Below, piece after piece: positions 58,413 through 64,000 of a stretch of DNA of 64,000 bases. A program made the translations under genes and the position numbers. Source of the stretch: Enterobacter sp. RHBSTW-00175. GTDB taxonomy: Bacteria; Pseudomonadota; Gammaproteobacteria; Enterobacterales; Enterobacteriaceae. The notes under the pieces are model-generated. The model did not search any database. It was not told the DNA's origin and saw nothing but the letters and a program-made list of their open reading frames with translations. Where the stretch lies: positions 186,001 to 250,000 of the forward strand of contig NZ_CP055930.1 of the NCBI RefSeq assembly GCF_013927005.1, in the 5' to 3' direction. How positions within the stretch are numbered: the first letter of the stretch is position 1; every line of letters starts with the position of its first letter.

Positions 58413-59972
58413 TCAGGCGTTTTCCAGTTGCCCGGCCAGTTTGCGGGCAAGCATCCGCTTGCGATTGAGGTAGCCGACGGTGTTTTCACCCCAGCAATGT
58501 TCGTATGGCATCCCGGTCAGGCTTTCGATCACCGCCCGGTTTTCTGTGCTCACGGTGGCCTTACTGCCGCCCTGTTTCAGACGCGCGACTTCCTCGTTCA
58601 GAATGGCGTGCGTACGGCTGTTCACCCTGAACTGGAAGGCAGACCAAATCCCCCACAGGGTGAGGACAACCGGCAGGGCAATCATGATAATCATGATCAT
58701 GCTGATAGCTGACTGCGGCTGAGCGCTCTGCCCGGAGACGAAGCCCGACATCTGCAACGCGACCCCGACCAGGAAGATCGAGAGCGCCTGAGAAGCTTTG
58801 CGCAGCAGGCTCATAAACCCGGCAAAGATCCCTTCACGACGATTCCCGGTAAGGATTTCATCCACATCGGCCACAAAGGTGTAGTTGTTCCACGGAATGG
58901 CATAAATCCCCCCGCGCGCCAGACCGGCAACCGCAGCGCCCACATACAGAAGGGTCATTCCACCCACGCCGCTGATGTACGCCGAAACAAACAGAGCAAA
59001 AGCGAGCAGCGCCATGGTGGCCTGAGTGGCGAAAGCCCGGGAAGGCGAGAAGCGCAGCGTCAGCCAGGTGGCGATACCAACGCCAAAGAATTGCAGGCCG
59101 TTGATCACCCCCAGCAGGTTAGAGGCCATCACGGATGAGGTCATCATCGCGAAGACCACAAAATAGGTGAATACCGAGTTGAAGATGTCCTGTGCAACTG
59201 AGCCACCAAGGTACATGCCCAGATGCGAACGGAAGGTCTTTATCTTAAGCGTGGAGACAAAATCGTAGTAGATATGAAAAATGCGGGTCCCAAACGGCTC
59301 CTTTTCCTCGTCTTGCGCGTGGTGCTCGTTTTGCTGTATTTCTTCCAGCGAGCGCTCCCAGGTGCCGAAATAGACAAAGAACAGCACTATCATGAACGAC
59401 ACGGTGAAAATGGCCCCGGTGTAGAAGAAGGAATCCGAAGAGTCCTGGCCGAAGTAACCCACCAGCCGTCCGGGCAGGAATGCCGCCGCAAACCCGGCCA
59501 ACTGGGCAATGTACATGCGGGCGCTGGTCAGTTTTGAGCGTTTTTTGAAATCAGAGGTCATCTCCGCCGACAGCGTGTCGTACGGGATAATTATCATGGT
59601 GTAGACGATTTCAAAGAGGATATAGAACAGCAGATACATCCAGTAATTGAACCCTTCTACCCACAGCAGGCTGTAGACCGACACCAGCGGAATACTGGCC
59701 AGCAGGAAGAAACGGCGGCGACCAAACCGACGTCCGAGTCGGGTTTTATGGAAGTTATCGGAAACATAACCGATAACCGGACACATAATCACATCGACAA
59801 TCCTTGCCACTGCAAACAGCGACCCTGCCTGGAGAGGCGTCAGGCCGCAAAATGTGGTCAGGAAGAACAAAAGCCAGGCGCTGACAAGCGTAAAGGCCCC
59901 AGAACCAATCACATCCGCCAGCCCGTAACAGACATAGTTACGCAGCTTTATTTCACGTATTTTTTTTATCAT
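58413..59972 (-). CDS. GPH-family glycoside:cation symporter
   Basis: Sugar symporter of the glycoside-pentoside-hexuronide family, inner membrane. 519 residues with twelve predicted helices. The start KLRNYVCYGLADVIGSGAFT and the cytosolic loop TRLGRRFGRRRFF are typical of this family, which includes MelB, YicJ, YihO and the oligogalacturonide carrier TogT. A good AGGGGAT site lies before the ATG, 23 bases after the GH28 stop. The neighbour suggests import of an oligosaccharide that the cytoplasmic GH28 enzyme then cuts. The exact substrate is not visible from sequence. Confidence 0.92.
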   Translation of the reverse strand: MIKKIREIKLRNYVCYGLADVIGSGAFTLVSAWLLFFLTTFCGLTPLQAGSLFAVARIVDVIMCPVIGYVSDNFHKTRLGRRFGRRRFFLLASIPLVSVYSLLWVEGFNYWMYLLFYILFEIVYTMIIIPYDTLSAEMTSDFKKRSKLTSARMYIAQLAGFAAAFLPGRLVGYFGQDSSDSFFYTGAIFTVSFMIVLFFVYFGTWERSLEEIQQNEHHAQDEEKEPFGTRIFHIYYDFVSTLKIKTFRSHLGMYLGGSVAQDIFNSVFTYFVVFAMMTSSVMASNLLGVINGLQFFGVGIATWLTLRFSPSRAFATQATMALLAFALFVSAYISGVGGMTLLYVGAAVAGLARGGIYAIPWNNYTFVADVDEILTGNRREGIFAGFMSLLRKASQALSIFLVGVALQMSGFVSGQSAQPQSAISMIMIIMIALPVVLTLWGIWSAFQFRVNSRTHAILNEEVARLKQGGSKATVSTENRAVIESLTGMPYEHCWGENTVGYLNRKRMLARKLAGQLENA

Positions 59973-59995
59973 TTTTATCCCCTGAATTTACCGTG

Positions 59996-61321
59996 TTAAA
60001 CCCGGATTTCCTCAACATCCCAACCCTCAGGCAGCGGTGAAGGACGCGTTATGTGTAAATCACTTAATTGCAGCCGACTGACACCGCTGGCGAAAATCGC
60101 AGGTAGCCCTTGCGGATAACGCTCTACACCGTGGGCGCGCCCGGTATCGGGGTTCACCTTATAGGCGTTGTCCAGCCCCATTCCGGTTGGCCGTTCCGGG
60201 TTACACGGCGGGCGCACGTCGTAGCAGCCCTGTTCGTCTGACGGCCCACAAATCTGGTTGAAGGTCACTCCGCTGAAGGTGATACCGGAAATGGCATCGG
60301 GTATTTCACTGTGAAGATTGATGGCGCCCTCGCCCACGCCATTCAGGCCGGAGAAGGTGATTTGACTGATGTTGCCAGGACGGATATCCAGCGCGCGGTA
60401 ACGCAGGGAGACAAAGATCGGATCGGCTTTCCCCCAGTGACAGGGATCGCCATGACGGCAATCAAACAGGATATTGCTAAAGACCATCTGGCTGAACGCG
60501 CCGCCATCGCGTGACACCAGGCCGATGCCGCGATTGGATTCAAAAATCACACAGTTGTTGACGGCAATATTGCGGATGTCCGCGTGGGTTTCAGTCCCGA
60601 CTTTAATGGCGCAACTTTTAGAGCGAATAATGCAGTTATTCACCGTGACGTTATAAATTGGCTGCTGGAGTTCAGGTGCTTTGGCGGTTGTTTTCAGGCA
60701 GATGCCATCATCAGCGGCGCTGAAGTAGCTGTCACTGATGTGTACATGCTGGCAGCTGTCGATATCCAGCGCGTCGGTGTTGGAGAGCGTCAGGTCGTTA
60801 TCGATGGTGAGATTACGGATAAAGACGTGGTTGCAGCTCACCAGATGGGCGGTCCACATGGGTGAGTCATACAGGGTGATATTACTGATACGCACCTGCT
60901 CGCAACTTTCGAACACCGCCAGACGAGGACGTTGGGTTTTCGGCTGGCGATACCCCTGCGCATCTGCCTGCGGCTCAAACCAGGCAGTGGCGTTCCCGTC
61001 AATACAGCCCGCTCCGCTTAGCGTCACGCCGCGGGCATCACGGGCGTATATCAGCGCCATGTGCGAAAGCTCTGCCATGCTTTGCGTCACTGCCGCCTGG
61101 TAATCCTCTTCGCGATGGCTGGCAAGCAGCCGGGCACCAGCTTCCAGATGCAGCGTGATATGTGAGGACAATACCAGGGTTCCGGTCAGATAGATGCCTG
61201 GCGTGACCACCAGCGTGCCACCCCCGGATATCGCCAGCTCGTCGATTAAGCCCTGTAGGGTCGCCGTCACGAGCGAAGCCCCGGTACGGTCCAGTTCGAC
61301 GTTTTCTAATGTGAGTTTCAT
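59996..61321 (-). CDS. GH28-family (polygalacturonase-like) glycosidase, cytoplasmic
   Basis: Right-handed beta-helix enzyme of glycoside hydrolase family 28. I use the ATG at 61321 (MKLTLENVELDRTG), which has CAGGTAA before it, giving 441 residues; an in-frame ATG at 61354 has no ribosome site. The aspartate motifs are SNTDALDIDSC (usual NTDG.D) and SAADDGICLKTT (usual DD). The usual GHG is not obvious; in that region I read RSKSCAIKVGTETHADIR and ESNRGIGLVSRDGG, as in atypical GH28 enzymes. No signal peptide, so it works on imported oligosaccharide. First gene of the GH28-GPH-MFS unit, with a perfect CRP site upstream. Confidence 0.9.
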   Translation of the reverse strand: MKLTLENVELDRTGASLVTATLQGLIDELAISGGGTLVVTPGIYLTGTLVLSSHITLHLEAGARLLASHREEDYQAAVTQSMAELSHMALIYARDARGVTLSGAGCIDGNATAWFEPQADAQGYRQPKTQRPRLAVFESCEQVRISNITLYDSPMWTAHLVSCNHVFIRNLTIDNDLTLSNTDALDIDSCQHVHISDSYFSAADDGICLKTTAKAPELQQPIYNVTVNNCIIRSKSCAIKVGTETHADIRNIAVNNCVIFESNRGIGLVSRDGGAFSQMVFSNILFDCRHGDPCHWGKADPIFVSLRYRALDIRPGNISQITFSGLNGVGEGAINLHSEIPDAISGITFSGVTFNQICGPSDEQGCYDVRPPCNPERPTGMGLDNAYKVNPDTGRAHGVERYPQGLPAIFASGVSRLQLSDLHITRPSPLPEGWDVEEIRV

Positions 61322-61492
61322 GTCGTTACCTGTCAGTATTGATTTAACAGGCATTAAACGGGGATTTCAGTGCACGCTCGTGGCGCAATCAGCGGGAATT
61401 TATACGAAGAGTGAAGGTCATCACGCCTGTCTGATGGCATTGCCGACACTTTTGATGTTGTTCACGTTTTCGCCCGGGGCGCAAAAAAGAAG

Positions 61493-61508
61493 TGTGAAAA
61501 ACCTCACA
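61493..61508 (-). promoter_or_regulatory. Perfect CRP site upstream of the GH28 unit
   Basis: TGTGA-AAAACC-TCACA, identical to the CRP consensus half-sites. It is about 172 bases before the GH28 start in the 340-base gap between bglX and GH28. It implies activation by cAMP-CRP when glucose is low. No specific repressor site recognised and no regulator gene adjoins the unit. The rest of the gap has no supported gene. Confidence 0.85.
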
Positions 61509-61628
61509 TTTCAGGGGCGCAGAGAGGGGAAAAAAGCGGGTTTTGGGGATTTTTGTAGTGAGGAGTAAGAAAAGTTGCGTTGTGGGTCACGGAACAGGAG
61601 GAATGAGAACAGATCGGGGGTTGTCAGT

Positions 61629-61653
61629 CCGCTCTCCCCAAAGGAGAGAGCGG
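61629..61653 (-). terminator. Hairpin after bglX
   Basis: CCGCTCTC and GAGAGCGG around a nine-base loop, a few bases beyond the bglX stop. No T run on the minus strand, so it may stabilise the 3' end and not terminate by itself. Confidence 0.5.
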
Positions 61654-61661
61654 CGGGAAAA

Positions 61662-63959
61662 TCACTGCAATTCGAACTCGCCTTTATTCACGCGAGCTGA
61701 ATCCACCCCGATAAACACATTGAATTTGCCCGGCTCAGCATCGTATTTCATCTGCTGGTTCCAGAACTTCAGTGCATCCACATCGATCGGGAAGCTGACG
61801 GTTTTGGTTTCACCCGGTTTCAGGCTCACCTTATCAAAGCCGCGCAGCTGTTTCACTGGACGACTCATTGATGCAGTGACGTCCTGAACGTACATCTGGA
61901 TAACCGTTGCCCCTTCACGTTTGCCGGTGTTGGTCACCTCTACACTGGCGGTCACTTTGCCGTCACGCTTCAGTGTTGGCGCAGACATTTTCACGTCAGA
62001 AACCTTGAAGGTGGTGTAGCTCAGGCCATAACCAAACGGATACAGCGGGCCATTGGCTTCGTCGAAGTAGCGCGAGGTGTACTTGTTCGGCTTGTCAGCG
62101 TTATACGGACGACCGGTGTTCAGGTGGCTGTAGTAAACCGGGATCTGCCCAACCGAGCGCGGGAAGGACATCGGCAGCTTGCCTGACGGGTTGTAATCGC
62201 CAAACAGCACATCGGCAATGGCGTTACCGCCTTCGGTACCGGCAAACCAGGTTTCCAGGATGGCGTCAGCCTGCTGATCTTCTTTCACCAGCGCCAGCGG
62301 ACGGCCGTTCATCAGCACCAGCACCAGCGGTTTGCCCGTGGCTTTCAGCGCAGCAATCAGGTCACGCTGGCTTTGCGGAATGGTGATGTCAGTGCGGCTG
62401 GACGCTTCATGCGCCATACCCTGCGCTTCCCCAACAACGGCAACCACCACATCGGATTGCTTCGCTGCGGCCACGGCTTCGTCAATCATCTCTTTCGGCG
62501 AGCGAGGATCAACTTTCACCGCCTCTTCATACTGATTAAGGAAGGTGACGATATCTTTATCGTTGGTGACGTTCGCCCCTTTGGCGTACACCACTTTACC
62601 GTTGTCACCGATGGCGTTTTTAATGCCGGTCAGAACGGTCACGGACTGATCGGCTACACCAGCTGCCGACCAGCTTCCCATCACATCACGCTTGCTGTCA
62701 GCCAGCGGGCCAACCACGGCGATAGTGCCGGATTTTTTCAGCGGCAGCGTTTCCAGACGGTTTTTCAGCAGCACCAGGCTTTCGCGTGCCACGTCACGCG
62801 CGTCTTTGCGGTGCAGGCGGCTTTCAGCGTTGGTATCAACAGGGTCTGACTCTTTTGGCCCCAGGTGGCTGTACGGGTCGTTAAACAGCCCCATGTCATA
62901 TTTCACGTTCAGCACGTGGCGGGTGGCATCGTCCAGCTCTGCCTTCGTCACTTTGCCGCTCTTCACCAGCCCCGGCAGGTATTTGCTGTAGTACTCGTCG
63001 CTCATACTCATGTTAATGCCAGACTTGAGCGCCACACGCACCGCATCTTCAGGGTCAGACGCCGTACCGTGCTTGATAAGCTCTTTAATCGCGCCGTGGT
63101 CAGACACCGTGATGCCCTTAAAGCCCCACTGGTCACGCAGCACGTCTTTCAGCAGCCAGGCGTCAGAGGTAGCAGGCGTGCCGTTGAGCGAGTTCAGCGC
63201 CACCATCACCGCGCCGCTGCCTGCATCCAGGCCCGCTTTGTACGGCGGCATGTAGTCGTTGAACAGGCGCTGCGAGCTCATGTCGACGGTGTTGTACTCT
63301 TTCCCGCCTTCAACTGCGCCGTAAGCCGCGAAGTGCTTGACGCTGGTCATGACCGAATAGCGATCCGCCGGGCTTTTGCCCTGCATCGCTTCGACCATGG
63401 TTTTGCCCATCGTCGAGGTCAGATAAGTATCTTCACCAAAACCTTCAGAAGCACGCCCCCAGCGCGGATCGCGCGAGACATCCACCATCGGTGCCCAGGT
63501 CATGTTCAGGCCGTCATCCGCCGCTTCATAAGCAGAAATGCGCCCGACGGTTTTGACCGCATCGAGGTTAAATGAGGAGGCTAAGCCCAGGCTAATCGGG
63601 AAGACGGTACGCTGGCCGTGCAGCACGTCATAGGCGAAGAACAGTGGGATTTTCAGGCGGCTGAGTTCCATCGCCTGATCCTGCATTTTGCGGATATCCT
63701 GGCGGGTGACGGTGTTAAAAATCGCCCCGACCTGGCTATCCTTAATCATTTCGCGGATGGCCTCTTTCGGGTTATCCGGGCCAACGCTGATAAGACGAAG
63801 CTGACCGATTTTTTCATCGACCGTCATCTTCTTGAGCAATTCAGTGACAAATGCATCACGAGCTTCCGGCGTTAGCGGGTGATTGCCAAACAAATCATCT
63901 GCCAGTGCAGGTTGTAACGCCAGACTGACGGCGACCCCTACAGAACAAAGCCATTTCAT
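61662..63959 (-). CDS. bglX: BglX, periplasmic beta-glucosidase
   Basis: Family 3 glycosidase that hydrolyses beta-glucosides in the periplasm. 765 residues, as in E. coli. Signal peptide MKWLCSVGVAVSLALQPALA. The GH3 N-terminal barrel contains the nucleophile aspartate in GITVSDHGAIKELIKHG (near 287) and KHFAAYGAVEGGKEYN. The C-terminal GH3 domain (about 395-640) and a fibronectin-III-like end domain (about 670-755) follow. In E. coli it lies directly beside osmF; here the GH28 unit is inserted between them. The upstream 41 bases reach the window edge. Confidence 0.97.
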   Translation of the reverse strand: MKWLCSVGVAVSLALQPALADDLFGNHPLTPEARDAFVTELLKKMTVDEKIGQLRLISVGPDNPKEAIREMIKDSQVGAIFNTVTRQDIRKMQDQAMELSRLKIPLFFAYDVLHGQRTVFPISLGLASSFNLDAVKTVGRISAYEAADDGLNMTWAPMVDVSRDPRWGRASEGFGEDTYLTSTMGKTMVEAMQGKSPADRYSVMTSVKHFAAYGAVEGGKEYNTVDMSSQRLFNDYMPPYKAGLDAGSGAVMVALNSLNGTPATSDAWLLKDVLRDQWGFKGITVSDHGAIKELIKHGTASDPEDAVRVALKSGINMSMSDEYYSKYLPGLVKSGKVTKAELDDATRHVLNVKYDMGLFNDPYSHLGPKESDPVDTNAESRLHRKDARDVARESLVLLKNRLETLPLKKSGTIAVVGPLADSKRDVMGSWSAAGVADQSVTVLTGIKNAIGDNGKVVYAKGANVTNDKDIVTFLNQYEEAVKVDPRSPKEMIDEAVAAAKQSDVVVAVVGEAQGMAHEASSRTDITIPQSQRDLIAALKATGKPLVLVLMNGRPLALVKEDQQADAILETWFAGTEGGNAIADVLFGDYNPSGKLPMSFPRSVGQIPVYYSHLNTGRPYNADKPNKYTSRYFDEANGPLYPFGYGLSYTTFKVSDVKMSAPTLKRDGKVTASVEVTNTGKREGATVIQMYVQDVTASMSRPVKQLRGFDKVSLKPGETKTVSFPIDVDALKFWNQQMKYDAEPGKFNVFIGVDSARVNKGEFELQ

Positions 63960-64000
63960 GTTGTTTTACTCTCTCATCAATAACCGCCGGAAGATCTCGG

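Overview
The window is chromosomal DNA of an enterobacterium close to Enterobacter or Lelliottia. The backbone follows the Escherichia coli asmA-to-bglX order (asmA-dcd-udk-yegE-alkA-yegD-mdtABCD-baeSR-yegQ-cyaR-yegS-fbaB-yegTUVW-thiDM ... rcnB ... mrp-metG-yehS-btsRS-mlrA-yohO-yehWXY-osmF ... bglX). Most proteins match their E. coli counterparts in length and key motifs, from my memory of the family sequences. Several E. coli neighbours are missing at their usual places: yegP, yegR, the gat operon, yegX and rcnRA. Accessory genes fill other gaps.

Layout. 1-6.3 kb is an Rhs polymorphic-toxin island: an Rhs core with an AT-rich tip, a membrane-anchored candidate immunity gene, a displaced second Rhs tip that repeats 155 bp of the core end, and a Sel1-repeat gene broken at a run of eight A. 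6.5-9.7 kb is the minus-strand udk-dcd-asmA group. 10-14.2 kb holds the diguanylate cyclase yegE, whose 3' end overlaps convergent alkA. 14.3-26.9 kb carries yegD and the mdtABCD-baeSR envelope-stress efflux operon with a candidate BaeR box. 27-30.7 kb holds yegQ/trhP, the CRP-controlled sRNA cyaR, yegS and fbaB. 30.9-36.6 kb holds yegTUV, yegW and thiMD under a TPP riboswitch.

36.6-45.9 kb is an accessory block inserted between thiM and mrp. It has a strong FNR/CRP-like palindrome followed by a tiny membrane ORF and an unrecognised lipoprotein gene, then dat-ddc for 1,3-diaminopropane. Next come a gfcE-etp-etk polysaccharide-export and tyrosine-kinase module without polysaccharide synthesis genes, rcnB without rcnRA, and an overlapping GNAT gene. 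45.9-57.1 kb is backbone: mrp, metG, yehS, the BtsSR pyruvate-sensing system, mlrA, yohO and the osmF-yehYXW ABC importer.

57.1-61.6 kb is a second insertion, between osmF and bglX: a cytoplasmic GH28-family glycosidase, a GPH-family sugar symporter and an MFS permease. A perfect CRP palindrome sits upstream, so this looks like a glucose-repressed import and hydrolysis unit for a plant-type oligosaccharide. The window ends with periplasmic beta-glucosidase bglX.

REP-type palindromes punctuate several gene ends. I see no tRNA, rRNA, insertion sequence, CRISPR array or integrase. The least explained parts are the Rhs tip and immunity modules, the A8-interrupted Sel1 gene, the FNR-box small-ORF/lipoprotein locus and the GH28 cassette.
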